DNA of 64,000 nt from Butyribacter intestini (GTDB lineage: Bacteria; Bacillota; Clostridia; Lachnospirales; Lachnospiraceae): contig LLKB01000006.1 of NCBI GenBank assembly GCA_001414325.1, positions 124,001 through 188,000 of the forward strand, read 5' to 3'. This document shows, one piece after another, positions 8,006 through 17,068 of the stretch. The position numbers and the translations under genes were made by a program. The notes below the pieces were generated by a model that saw only the letters and a list, made by a program, of their open reading frames with translations, was not told the origin of the DNA and searched no databases. Each line of letters starts with the position of its first letter. Within the stretch, counting starts at the first letter, position 1.

Positions 8006-8830
8006 ATGATAGTACAGCATAATATGACAGCGTTAAATGCTAACAGACAGTTAGGTATCACAAACACAAACCTTGCAAGAAGCACAGAGAAGCTTTCTTC
8101 AGGTTATAGAATCAACCGTGCATCAGATGATGCAGCAGGACTTTCTATTTCAGAAAAAATGCGTGGACAGATCAGAGGTCTTAAGCAGGCATCTACAAAC
8201 GCTCAGGATGGACAGTCACTTATCCAGACAGCAGAAGGTGCTATGAACGAGATTCACTCAGTTCTTCAGAGAATGAGAGAACTTACAGTTCAGGCAAAGA
8301 ACGATACATATTTATCAGAAGATCGTGCAAAGATTCAGACAGAGATGAAACAGCTTCAGTCAGAAATCACAAGAATTGCTACTCAGACACAGTTCAACAA
8401 GATGAACCTTCTTAACGGATCATTCCAGAGCAAACAGCTTCAGGTTGGTGCAAATGATGGACAGGTTATCTCATTCAGCATCAATACAATGTCAGCTAAG
8501 GCTCTTGGCGTTTCAGGAATTGCATCTGCTATTAGAAAAGCTAAGGGAGCAGATATCGGTACTCAGCTCACAACAATTGATGATGCTATCACGAAGGTAT
8601 CAACAGCAAGATCTGATCTTGGTGCTATTTCAAACAGACTTGATCATACAATCGCAAATGCTGATAACATGGCTGAGAATCTCCAGTCTTCAGAGAGCAA
8701 GATCCGTGATGTAAACATCGCATCAGAGATGGTATCTTACTCAAGCATGAGTATTCTTCAGCAGGCTGGTCAGTCAATGCTTTCTCATGCAAACCAGGCT
8801 ACACAGGGTGTTCTTTCATTACTCCAGTAA
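8006..8830 (+). CDS. fliC: Flagellin
   Basis: This is the filament subunit (274 residues). The N-terminal D0/D1 region is complete (MIVQHNMTALNANRQLG, SGYRINRASDDAAGLSISEK, and a QIRGLKQASTNAQDG helix) and the C-terminal helix reads ANQATQGVLSLLQ. The D2/D3 region is nearly absent, so this is a minimal flagellin close in size to Bacillus Hag. Codon use is cleaner and GC higher than in the island downstream, as expected for a highly expressed gene. Regulation is likely by sigma-D and by CsrA-FliW. The adjacent Maf genes imply that its Ser/Thr residues are glycosylated. Confidence 0.97.
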   Translation: MIVQHNMTALNANRQLGITNTNLARSTEKLSSGYRINRASDDAAGLSISEKMRGQIRGLKQASTNAQDGQSLIQTAEGAMNEIHSVLQRMRELTVQAKNDTYLSEDRAKIQTEMKQLQSEITRIATQTQFNKMNLLNGSFQSKQLQVGANDGQVISFSINTMSAKALGVSGIASAIRKAKGADIGTQLTTIDDAITKVSTARSDLGAISNRLDHTIANADNMAENLQSSESKIRDVNIASEMVSYSSMSILQQAGQSMLSHANQATQGVLSLLQ

Positions 8831-8919
8831 TTAAAGGATGTTTTGTTAAGCATACTTATATGCGTAAGAGAGCAGACAGGGTGTTGTGTTTTCATATTAT
8901 GATTATAACAGTTACTCTG

Positions 8920-8952
8920 AAAGGAGCTGGCGTAAAGCCGGCTTCTTTTTTT
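8920..8952 (+). terminator. Intrinsic terminator after flagellin
   Basis: GGAGCTGGC (8923-8931) and GCCGGCTTC (8937-8945) form a stem with one G-U pair and a GTAAA loop, followed by seven T residues. It should end the flagellin mRNA about 95 bases after the stop. Confidence 0.88.
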
Positions 8953-8985
8953 GAAAAGAAATATTAAATAGAAAAGAGGTTAATT

Positions 8986-9300
8986 ATGAGTAGTGAAAAA
9001 GAGCAGATTAAAAATACTATTAATGAAGTACAGAAAGTTGTAGATTTATTTTATCAGCAAAACGATAAAGATGCCTTTGATAAATTTTTGATTGTATTAG
9101 AAGATATGACAAATGCTATTGACAATCTTGCAACATATAAAAATACTAATCCGGGATTTGCAATGGATGATAAAAAAATATTTAGTATATTAAGCAATGC
9201 TATGGAAGCCCTTGAATCGGATGACAAGGTGCTTTTGGCAGATATATTACAGTATGATTTTATAGAATATATTGAAAGTCTTGTAGAAAAAATGGAATAA
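8986..9300 (+). CDS. Small acidic helical protein, unknown
   Basis: I do not recognise this 104-residue protein. It is acidic and predicted all-helical, without signal peptide, membrane segment or cysteines. It has a good ribosome site (AAGAGG, 8974-8979) and sits between the flagellin terminator and the first Maf gene, 29 bases before it. By place it may serve the flagellar glycosylation genes, perhaps as a chaperone or adaptor, but nothing in the sequence shows this. Confidence 0.75.
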   Translation: MSSEKEQIKNTINEVQKVVDLFYQQNDKDAFDKFLIVLEDMTNAIDNLATYKNTNPGFAMDDKKIFSILSNAMEALESDDKVLLADILQYDFIEYIESLVEKME

Positions 9301-9329
9301 AATAAAAGAGCAAAGGAATCGAAATAATT

Positions 9330-11171
9330 ATGAAATTGCTTGATTATAATCTGGAAAAATTAAAAAGTAAAAATGAGTATCTGTATGATTGCATAAACAC
9401 AATTTTAGCTGATCAAAGAATATATGACGAAATATCAAACAAATTTTTTGTGATTGAAACAAAAAATGGCAGTAAAACAATAGAATGTTTAAGTGGTCAT
9501 AATAAAATAAGACTGAACAGTATGTATAATCCTGAGAGAGAAGCACAAAAATGGGTAATAAATTTTAATAATATATCAAATTATACATCCGTGGCTATGT
9601 TTGGTATCGGAAACGGAGTATTTTATAATGCGTTGAAAGAAAAGTTAAATTTACACGCAGATATATTTTTATATGAACCGGATGTTAAGTTATTTATTTT
9701 TTGTTTAGCCAATTTTGATTTGTCGGATATATTATGTAATGACAAAGTTTTTTTGTATATAGATGGTATAAATGGTGACAGATTTTTAGAAGATATGTCA
9801 GAAAAAATAAATTGGGCAATGTTGTCAACGCAGCTTGAGTGTTTTCATCCGGCATATGATAAGCTTTACAAAGAGAAGTATTTTAAATTTGAGTATGAAC
9901 TTGAAGAATTTAGAAACATTATGATTGCCAGAAAAAACACATCACTGCTATATGCAAAAAAATTTACTGTAAATGCATTAAAAAATCTAAGGTTTATAAA
10001 AGAAAGCAATTATATTAGTGAATTAAAGGGAAAAATAGATAAAGATGTCCCTGTGATAATTGTGTCAGCAGGACCGTCACTTGATAAAAATATAAACATT
10101 TTAAGAAAGGCAGAGGGAAAAGCCTTTATATTGACGGTTGATACAGCAGTTAAATACCTGCTTGCAAATGACATCAAATTTGACGCTATAGTAACTGTAG
10201 ACGGCAGAAAGAGTCTTAAACACTTTAATGATGACAGATGTAGCCGATATCCGTTATTTACTGTACCGGATGCAAAAAGTGATGTACTTGAAAAAAATCA
10301 TTCAAGAAAAATATGGATAAATGGAACTGGTTATTTACAGGTTTTATATGAAAAGTATAATTTAAAATTTCCAAAATATATTTCTGGAGGTTCTGTTGCA
10401 ACGGCAGCATTTTGGATATCAGAAATTTTGGGAGTGAAAAAGATAATTCTTGTAGGGCAAGATCTTTCATATGACGGTGAAATGGCTCATGCAGGAAAAA
10501 TAAAACAAAATGCAGAGTGGAAAGATTCACGGGAAATATATGTTGAAGGTTTATACGGAGGCAGAGTGAAGACAAGAGCCGATTGGTTAAACTTCATTAA
10601 TTGGTTTGAAAATGCAGTTGAGAGAGTAAAGGGAAAAACAGATGTTATAGATGCTACCGAAGGTGGAGCTAAAATTGCAGGAACATTAATTATGCCGTTG
10701 CGTGATGCCATAGAAAGATATTGTAACAAAGAATTTAAATTCTCGGAGATTTTAAAAGAACTGCCTGTTACATTTGATGAAAGAGTATATACAAAATTAT
10801 GCAATGATATATCCGGGATAAAAAATGGACTTGCGGAAATATCTAAGGCAGCAAAAAAAGGAAGTATGTCAGCGAGAGATAATATAGATATGCTTAAGAA
10901 TAAAAAATATTTACCAGATAAGTTAAACCGAAATCAGGAAATAATGGTTCAATCGCAGAAACAGATTCAAAATCAGGATATATATATTCTTCTTGATGAA
11001 TATATATCAGCAGATATAGAAGAAAGATTAAGTACGGTTGGTGAGCATTATGATAATGTCAGGGATGAATTATTGGAAAAAAGTATAAATTCTAAAGTTT
11101 TGTTTGATGCTTTAGAAAAAGCAGCAAATGAATTGTTACCTGTTTTAGAAGATACAATAAAGCATCTTTAG
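9330..11171 (+). CDS. Maf-family motility accessory glycosyltransferase (DUF115), copy 1
   Basis: This is a 613-residue Maf (motility associated factor) protein, a family that transfers nonulosonic acids such as pseudaminic or legionaminic acid to Ser/Thr of flagellin in the cytoplasm. The DUF115/MptE-like core is visible: VIIVSAGPSLDKNI (about 241-254), AIVTVDGRKSLKHF, then GGSVATAAFWISE, ILVGQDLSYDGEMAHAG and VIDATEGGAKIAGT. The N-terminal 200 residues are the Maf N domain (VAMFGIGNGVFY). It is a clear paralogue of the gene at 13525. The ribosome site AAAGGA is about 11 bases upstream. Confidence 0.9.
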   Translation: MKLLDYNLEKLKSKNEYLYDCINTILADQRIYDEISNKFFVIETKNGSKTIECLSGHNKIRLNSMYNPEREAQKWVINFNNISNYTSVAMFGIGNGVFYNALKEKLNLHADIFLYEPDVKLFIFCLANFDLSDILCNDKVFLYIDGINGDRFLEDMSEKINWAMLSTQLECFHPAYDKLYKEKYFKFEYELEEFRNIMIARKNTSLLYAKKFTVNALKNLRFIKESNYISELKGKIDKDVPVIIVSAGPSLDKNINILRKAEGKAFILTVDTAVKYLLANDIKFDAIVTVDGRKSLKHFNDDRCSRYPLFTVPDAKSDVLEKNHSRKIWINGTGYLQVLYEKYNLKFPKYISGGSVATAAFWISEILGVKKIILVGQDLSYDGEMAHAGKIKQNAEWKDSREIYVEGLYGGRVKTRADWLNFINWFENAVERVKGKTDVIDATEGGAKIAGTLIMPLRDAIERYCNKEFKFSEILKELPVTFDERVYTKLCNDISGIKNGLAEISKAAKKGSMSARDNIDMLKNKKYLPDKLNRNQEIMVQSQKQIQNQDIYILLDEYISADIEERLSTVGEHYDNVRDELLEKSINSKVLFDALEKAANELLPVLEDTIKHL

Positions 11172-11191
11172 GCAGCAGAGGAATATAGAAT

Positions 11192-13522
11192 ATGAAAAAA
11201 AGCATACAATATTTGGACAACATAATAAGAGCAGTATCTGAAAATATATATTATAAAAAAAATAAATTGTTTGATAAAACAGACAGAATTTGCGAATATG
11301 TTTCTGAAGAATTACAAAAGCTGGTTGTTTTTTTTAAAGAAATAAATGACGAAAAATTACAACAGCAGTTTATGGAACTTAGGGAAAAAAACGATGTATA
11401 TGGCGGTGAATTTTTAAAGATTGTATGTAAGATAAAAGAATATATATTGAGTAAGTATAAAACAGATGCATCTTTGTATTGCACTAAAAATCTGGATTTA
11501 TTATTTAAAACAGATAAAAAATTGTATAAATATGTTATTGATAGCAGATTATCATGCGGCAGTGAAGAAAGAAAATACCAAATAGAATGGAATAGAATAT
11601 TTGATATTTCGATGATAATTGAGAAAGAAAAAAGAGAAAAGATTAATATTTGTTCTTTTGGAAATCCGTGGCAAGAGGCATTGCTTTATGTACATAGTAT
11701 AAATGACAATGCGGATGTGTGTATAATATTTGGCTTTGGGCTGGGGTATCATATCCAGGAAATGGCGGCAATGTATCCCAATATGGAGATATATGTGTTA
11801 GAGAATGATATTGAGCAGATAAGAACAGCAATAAATTATAGAAATATGACAGATATATTGGCAAATAGAAGAATCCATATTATATATTGCAATGAAATAT
11901 TAGAGTATGCCGGAAATTTGGAAAGAATTACTCAAAAATATGACGGATATATAATTGATTGTAAAATGTGGATGCCATCAGTTAAAGCAATAGAAAATAA
12001 TGAATTAAAAGAACTGTTAGAACAGTATAATATTTCTTTTTTTTCGATGGAGTATTTTAAAAATGATCTTATACGGAATTTTGATAACAATATATCATTA
12101 AATGATGATAATATAGATGATATAAGAAAAAATGTTATCGGAAAAAATGTAATATTGATTGCTGCGGGACCATCTCTTGAAAATGAACTTGTGTCTCTAA
12201 AGGATGTTTTAGAGTCAAACGAAAGACAAAACATATGCGTTATCTGTGTTGGAAAGATTAGCAGGAAGTTGTTGGAAAATAAAATTAAGCCTGATTACAT
12301 AGCTGTTACTGATGCAAAAGATAGTACAAGATGGCAGATATCTGGCATTGAAGATTGCGGAATTCCATTGTTGTATCTTTCCACAGCAGCATCAAATGTT
12401 GTAAGTTCATATACAGGAAAGAGATATATTGCTTACCAAAACGGTTTTGAAAAGGCTGAAAAAATGGCAGAAATAAAAAAAAATACATTATTTGATACCG
12501 GTGGTTCAGTAGCAACATTTGTCATAGATGTTGCAATAAGGTTTAAGTGTAAAAGTCTTATATGTGTAGGTCTTGATTTGGGGTACGCAGGCGAAAGTTC
12601 CCACGCATTAGGTGTCGGAAAGAAAATTGTTGATAAAAACAGACTGAAGAAAGTTGAGGCTGTTGGAGGAGAGGTTATTTATACAAACAAGAACTTGGAT
12701 TTATATAGAAAATGGATAGAAAAAAGGGTTTTAAATGAGAAAAATATAAACATGATAAATGCATCACATGGTGCGAGGATAAATGGAATGGAAGAAAAGA
12801 GTATAAAAGATATATTTAGAAAAAAATATGAAGTTTTGGCGGTAATACCAGCAAGAAGCGGTTCTAAGAGTGTTAAAGACAAAAATATAAGACTGATTGC
12901 CGGAAAACCTATGATAGCCTATTCGATAGAACACGCATTAAAAAGTCCTAGTATAAACAGAGTTATAGTAAGTACGGATAGTGAAGTATATGCAAATATA
13001 TCAAAAGAATATGGAGCGGAAGTTCCGTTTTTGCGTCCAGATGAATATGCTACGGATACTGCACTTGATATAGATGTATTTAAACATGCATTGTCATACC
13101 TTAAAGAAGAAGAAAATTATGTGCCGGATATAGTAGTTCAGCTTAGACCAACTTATCCTATAAGAGATATACAGGATATTGAAAATATGATAAAATATCT
13201 AATAGAACATCCGGATGTTGATTCGGTCAGATGTGTGGCACCGGCAAAAGAAATACCGTATAAGATGTGGTTTATGGATCAGGATGGATTATTAGAACCA
13301 ATTATGAAAGACATTCCTGAGTGTTACAATATGCCGAGACAACAGTTGCCAAAAGTATATTATCAAAATGCCTGTATAGATGTATTTAGAACCACTGTCG
13401 TTACGGAGAAAGATTCTATGACGGGAGATGTTATAGCTGGTTATCAGATGAATGAGAACTATGATATAGATACTGAAGAAGATTTCATTAGAGCAAGTGA
13501 AAGTATCAAAAGGGGACTTTAA
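11192..13522 (+). CDS. Maf-like transferase fused to CMP-sugar synthetase (NeuA-like)
   Basis: This 776-residue protein joins two enzymes. Residues 1 to about 540 are a diverged Maf/DUF115 protein (VILIAAGPSLENEL near 318-331, DTGGSVATFVIDVA, VGLDLGYAGESSHALG). Residues about 546-776 are a cytidylyltransferase: VIPARSGSKSVKDKNIRLIAGK split over the nucleotide-binding loop (PARSGSK from 553), VIVSTDSEVYA, LRPTYPIR, and a C-terminal YDIDTEEDF metal-site region. The second domain should make a CMP-activated nonulosonic acid from CTP. The fusion would hand the donor directly to a transferase. It is coupled to the flanking Maf genes. Confidence 0.88.
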   Translation: MKKSIQYLDNIIRAVSENIYYKKNKLFDKTDRICEYVSEELQKLVVFFKEINDEKLQQQFMELREKNDVYGGEFLKIVCKIKEYILSKYKTDASLYCTKNLDLLFKTDKKLYKYVIDSRLSCGSEERKYQIEWNRIFDISMIIEKEKREKINICSFGNPWQEALLYVHSINDNADVCIIFGFGLGYHIQEMAAMYPNMEIYVLENDIEQIRTAINYRNMTDILANRRIHIIYCNEILEYAGNLERITQKYDGYIIDCKMWMPSVKAIENNELKELLEQYNISFFSMEYFKNDLIRNFDNNISLNDDNIDDIRKNVIGKNVILIAAGPSLENELVSLKDVLESNERQNICVICVGKISRKLLENKIKPDYIAVTDAKDSTRWQISGIEDCGIPLLYLSTAASNVVSSYTGKRYIAYQNGFEKAEKMAEIKKNTLFDTGGSVATFVIDVAIRFKCKSLICVGLDLGYAGESSHALGVGKKIVDKNRLKKVEAVGGEVIYTNKNLDLYRKWIEKRVLNEKNINMINASHGARINGMEEKSIKDIFRKKYEVLAVIPARSGSKSVKDKNIRLIAGKPMIAYSIEHALKSPSINRVIVSTDSEVYANISKEYGAEVPFLRPDEYATDTALDIDVFKHALSYLKEEENYVPDIVVQLRPTYPIRDIQDIENMIKYLIEHPDVDSVRCVAPAKEIPYKMWFMDQDGLLEPIMKDIPECYNMPRQQLPKVYYQNACIDVFRTTVVTEKDSMTGDVIAGYQMNENYDIDTEEDFIRASESIKRGL

Positions 13523-13524
13523 TA

Positions 13525-15360
13525 ATGGAATATTTAGAAAAAAATCTTGAAAAATTAAGAAAATACCGTAAATATTTTTATGAAAAACTTATTGATATTA
13601 TGCAAAAAGGAGATTTGAAGTATGATAGGTTTAATATTCTCACAACAAGAGACGGGGACAAAACAATAGAAATTGCAGTAGGAAATGAAAGGCATAGATT
13701 GAATAGCCTCTATAGTCCTAAAAAAGAAGCGGAAAGGTGGGCTGATAAATATAAATTTAACAATATAAATACATCAGTAGTGATGTTCGGTATCGCAAAT
13801 GGTGTTTTTGCAAGAGCAATACTTGACAAATTGAAAAAGGATGCTGTCTTTTTTCTTGTGGAACCGGATTTATCGTTATTTGTCTATTGTCTTAAAAATT
13901 TTGATATGCGTGATATAATATCAGATGCAAGGGTACATTTTTTTGTTGATACCATAAATTATGAAGATATTTATTTTTCTTTTTTAAATACGATTACAGA
14001 AGTTATGCTTCCTAATCAAATTGTCTGTACATATCCGGAAATGGATAGGATTTATGGTGATAAAGCTCAGAATTTCATGGAGATTATTAAGAATTGCTAT
14101 AGTGTGCAAGTGTCACTTGGGATAGATTTTAACAATGTTTATGAGAAAACAATATATAATACTTTTAAAAATCTGCATTTTATTAAAGAAAGTAATTATT
14201 TGACGGAATTTATAGGAAAGATATCTGATGATGTGCCGATTATTATAGTGTCGGCAGGTCCTTCACTTGATAAAAATATAGATGATTTAAAAAAAGCAGA
14301 GAAAAAAGCTTTTATTGTTGCTACGGACACAGCTGTCAAAATATTGATAGCACATGATGTTCCTTATGATGTTATAATAACAAAAGATGTAAAGAAAAGT
14401 TCTATACATCTAAAGGATGAAAGATGTCATGATCATCCTATGATAGCAGATATATGTTCTAAAAATAGTATATTGGAAGAAAACAAAGGGCATAAGATAT
14501 GGAACAACACATCTAATTTTATGTGCAGGCTGTATGCCAAATATGGATTAAAATACACATCGTGTATGCTTGGAATGTCAGTAGCAACAGATGCATTTAC
14601 GATGGCTGAGCTCATAGGTGCCAAGAGAATAATTTTGATAGGGCAGGATCTTGCATATGCTGGAGAGTATTCACACGCAGGAAGTGTAGCAAATCATAGT
14701 TATGATAATATAAACGGAATTTATGAGATAGAAGGAATTTATGGGGATAAAGTAAAGGCGAGAGGCGATTGGGTAGATATGATTCACTGGTTTGAAGCAG
14801 AAATTGCAAAAGTCAGGGATGATATAGATGTTATTGATGCAACGGAAGGTGGTGCTAAGATACAGGGAACGAGAATAATGAAGCTTTCAGAAGCTATAGA
14901 ACTGTATTGCAAGAAGAAATTTGACTTTCAGGAAGTATTAAATCAGATGCAGCCCACATTTTCGGAAGATATGTATGAAAAATTAAGAGAGGACCTGTAC
15001 AATATGAAAAAGGAGCTGAGTGATATATATAGTTGTTCAGAGGAGGGGATTAAAGCTGCGGATGATATGCTTTTATTACTTGACGGACAAGAAACTCAGC
15101 AGGCAGACATAAAGCTTGGAGAAAAAGCGGAGATTGTCAAGAAAAACATGAAATTTATTGAAGAACAACTGGTTTATGAAATAATAAATGATTATATGGA
15201 AACAAAAATTAAAAGTGCATTAAAAATAAATATGCTCGGTGATGATAGAACAGAAAATGCAAAGTTTTCATGTGAGTTATCAAAGGAAGCATTTAATGCA
15301 GCAATAGAGACGGTAGATTACGCAATGCCAATCTTACAGGAGGCATTGGAGAGTATATGA
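13525..15360 (+). CDS. Maf-family motility accessory glycosyltransferase (DUF115), copy 2
   Basis: This 611-residue protein is a paralogue of the one at 9330 along its whole length: VMFGIANGVFARAI near 88-101, VSAGPSLDKNIDDLK from about 242, LIGQDLAYAGEYSHAGS and VIDATEGGAKIQGT. It should be a cytoplasmic flagellin glycosyltransferase. It starts two bases after the stop of the preceding gene, with AGGGGAC inside that gene's end as ribosome site, and its own stop overlaps the next region. Two full-length copies plus a fused one suggest separate acceptor sites or sugars. Confidence 0.9.
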   Translation: MEYLEKNLEKLRKYRKYFYEKLIDIMQKGDLKYDRFNILTTRDGDKTIEIAVGNERHRLNSLYSPKKEAERWADKYKFNNINTSVVMFGIANGVFARAILDKLKKDAVFFLVEPDLSLFVYCLKNFDMRDIISDARVHFFVDTINYEDIYFSFLNTITEVMLPNQIVCTYPEMDRIYGDKAQNFMEIIKNCYSVQVSLGIDFNNVYEKTIYNTFKNLHFIKESNYLTEFIGKISDDVPIIIVSAGPSLDKNIDDLKKAEKKAFIVATDTAVKILIAHDVPYDVIITKDVKKSSIHLKDERCHDHPMIADICSKNSILEENKGHKIWNNTSNFMCRLYAKYGLKYTSCMLGMSVATDAFTMAELIGAKRIILIGQDLAYAGEYSHAGSVANHSYDNINGIYEIEGIYGDKVKARGDWVDMIHWFEAEIAKVRDDIDVIDATEGGAKIQGTRIMKLSEAIELYCKKKFDFQEVLNQMQPTFSEDMYEKLREDLYNMKKELSDIYSCSEEGIKAADDMLLLLDGQETQQADIKLGEKAEIVKKNMKFIEEQLVYEIINDYMETKIKSALKINMLGDDRTENAKFSCELSKEAFNAAIETVDYAMPILQEALESI

Positions 15361-15380
15361 GAGAAGTGGAGGATAATAAA

Positions 15381-16874
15381 ATGAGCAGATTATTTAATGA
15401 TTTATTTATTTTTGAGATGGCAAACAGTCATCAGGGAGATGTGGAACATGGAAAAGACATCATCCATGAAATGGGAAAGATTGCAAGAAAGTACAATATA
15501 AATGCAGCAGTAAAACTACAATATAGAAATCTTGATAATTTTATACATCCTGATTATGTAAACAGAACCGATGTACCACATGTGCCAAGATTTATGAGCA
15601 CAAGACTTACATATGATCAATTTACTGAACTTGTTGATGCTATCAAGGAAGAGGGAATGATAGCCATTAGTACACCATTTGATGAGGGTAGTGTAGATTG
15701 GTGTATGGAACAGGGAATAGATATCATAAAGATTGCAAGCTGCAGTTCACTTGACTGGCCACTACTCGAAAAGGCAGCAGCAACGGGTAAACCGCTTATT
15801 ATATCTACAGGTGGAAAAACATTATCAGACATAGATAAGCTTTATAATTTCTTTTCACACAGAAAATGTGATTTTGCATTTTTGCATTGTATTGCTGAAT
15901 ATCCGGCACCTGCCGACCATCTGCAACTTGATTTTATTGACCGCATGAATAAAAGATATAGAGATGTTACAATAGGATATTCCGGTCATGAAGATCCTGA
16001 TGATAATACGGTTGCAATGCTTGCTGTTGCAAAGGGGGCAAAGATACTTGAAAGACATGTTGCACTGCCGACAGAAAAATATTCAATAAATGCGTATTCA
16101 ATGACACCTGCTCAGGCAGATAAATGGGTTGAAGCAGTAATAAAAGCAAGAACTATATGTGCCACAAAGAAAGAAAATGACAAATATGTAAGCCAGGCAG
16201 AGATTGATTCTCTTAATTCTCTTATGCGTGGAGTATATCTTAAACATGATGTAAAAGCAGGAGATACAATAGGCATTGATGATGTATTTTTTGCCATGCC
16301 ATGTCAGGAAAAACAGATGAATAGTGGAGAGTTTAACGATGGTATAGAAGTATCCAGAAATTATGCAGCTAATGAGGCACTTTTTGAGACAAGACATATT
16401 ACATCGACAAAGCTTGCAAGAAGTGTTATACATGATGCTAAAGGTATGTTGTATGAGGCTGGAATTGTACTTGGAGATGACATAGAGATAGAACTGTCAC
16501 ATCATTATGGGATGAAGAATTTCAGACAGACAGGTGCTATCATAGTAAGTGTTATAAACAGAGAATATTGTAAAAAAATACTTATAGTGCTTCCGGGGCA
16601 GAAACATCCTATGCATATGCATAAGATAAAAGAGGAAACATTCCAGCTTTTATATGGAGACCTTGAAATTGTGCTCGATGGAGAAGAAAAGGAGCTTAAG
16701 GCTGGTGATGTTCAGACGGTTCTTCGAGGACAGAAACATGCATTTACATCAAGAAATGGTGCAATATTTGAAGAGATTTCAACAACACATATACGCAATG
16801 ATTCATATTATGATGATCCTAAAATAAGTAAACTTGACCCTATGGATAGAAAGACAATATTGCGTAAGTGGTAA
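15381..16874 (+). CDS. NeuB-family nonulosonic acid synthase with C-terminal cupin
   Basis: The first about 270 residues are a NeuB-type TIM barrel that condenses phosphoenolpyruvate with a six-carbon amino sugar to give a nonulosonic acid. Seen are IFEMANSHQGDVEHG, VKLQYR, ISTPFDEGSV, IKIASCSS, GYSGHE and ILERHVALP. A SAF-like segment follows (about 280-340). The last about 95 residues are a cupin (HPMHMHKIKEETFQLL, then QKHAFTS), not part of standard NeuB. A GTGGAGG eight bases before 15381 favours that start over an in-frame ATG at 15357 that overlaps the previous stop. Sialate, pseudaminate or legionaminate specificity cannot be told apart here. Confidence 0.9.
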   Translation: MSRLFNDLFIFEMANSHQGDVEHGKDIIHEMGKIARKYNINAAVKLQYRNLDNFIHPDYVNRTDVPHVPRFMSTRLTYDQFTELVDAIKEEGMIAISTPFDEGSVDWCMEQGIDIIKIASCSSLDWPLLEKAAATGKPLIISTGGKTLSDIDKLYNFFSHRKCDFAFLHCIAEYPAPADHLQLDFIDRMNKRYRDVTIGYSGHEDPDDNTVAMLAVAKGAKILERHVALPTEKYSINAYSMTPAQADKWVEAVIKARTICATKKENDKYVSQAEIDSLNSLMRGVYLKHDVKAGDTIGIDDVFFAMPCQEKQMNSGEFNDGIEVSRNYAANEALFETRHITSTKLARSVIHDAKGMLYEAGIVLGDDIEIELSHHYGMKNFRQTGAIIVSVINREYCKKILIVLPGQKHPMHMHKIKEETFQLLYGDLEIVLDGEEKELKAGDVQTVLRGQKHAFTSRNGAIFEEISTTHIRNDSYYDDPKISKLDPMDRKTILRKW

Positions 16875-17011
16875 TAAAAAGGTGGAGTGAATTGGATTGG
16901 ATATAAGGAAATTTAAAAGTGAAAATTATAGTAAAATATAGAGGAAAGGGATTATAGATAAATTTTTGAGTGTATTGTCAAGTGACGATGAGATAATAAA
17001 TGTAATAATAT

Positions 17012-17057
17012 AAAAACGGTAAGCTATATAAAATTTTTTGTATAGCCTACCGTTTTT
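17012..17057. terminator. Bidirectional intrinsic terminator
   Basis: AAAAACGGTAAGCTATA (17012-17028) pairs with TATAGCCTACCGTTTTT (17041-17057) with one mismatch. The A-run and T-run on the two sides let it stop transcripts from both directions: the NeuB gene on the plus strand and the methyltransferase gene on the minus strand. Confidence 0.9.
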
Positions 17058-17068
17058 AATATAGTAAA

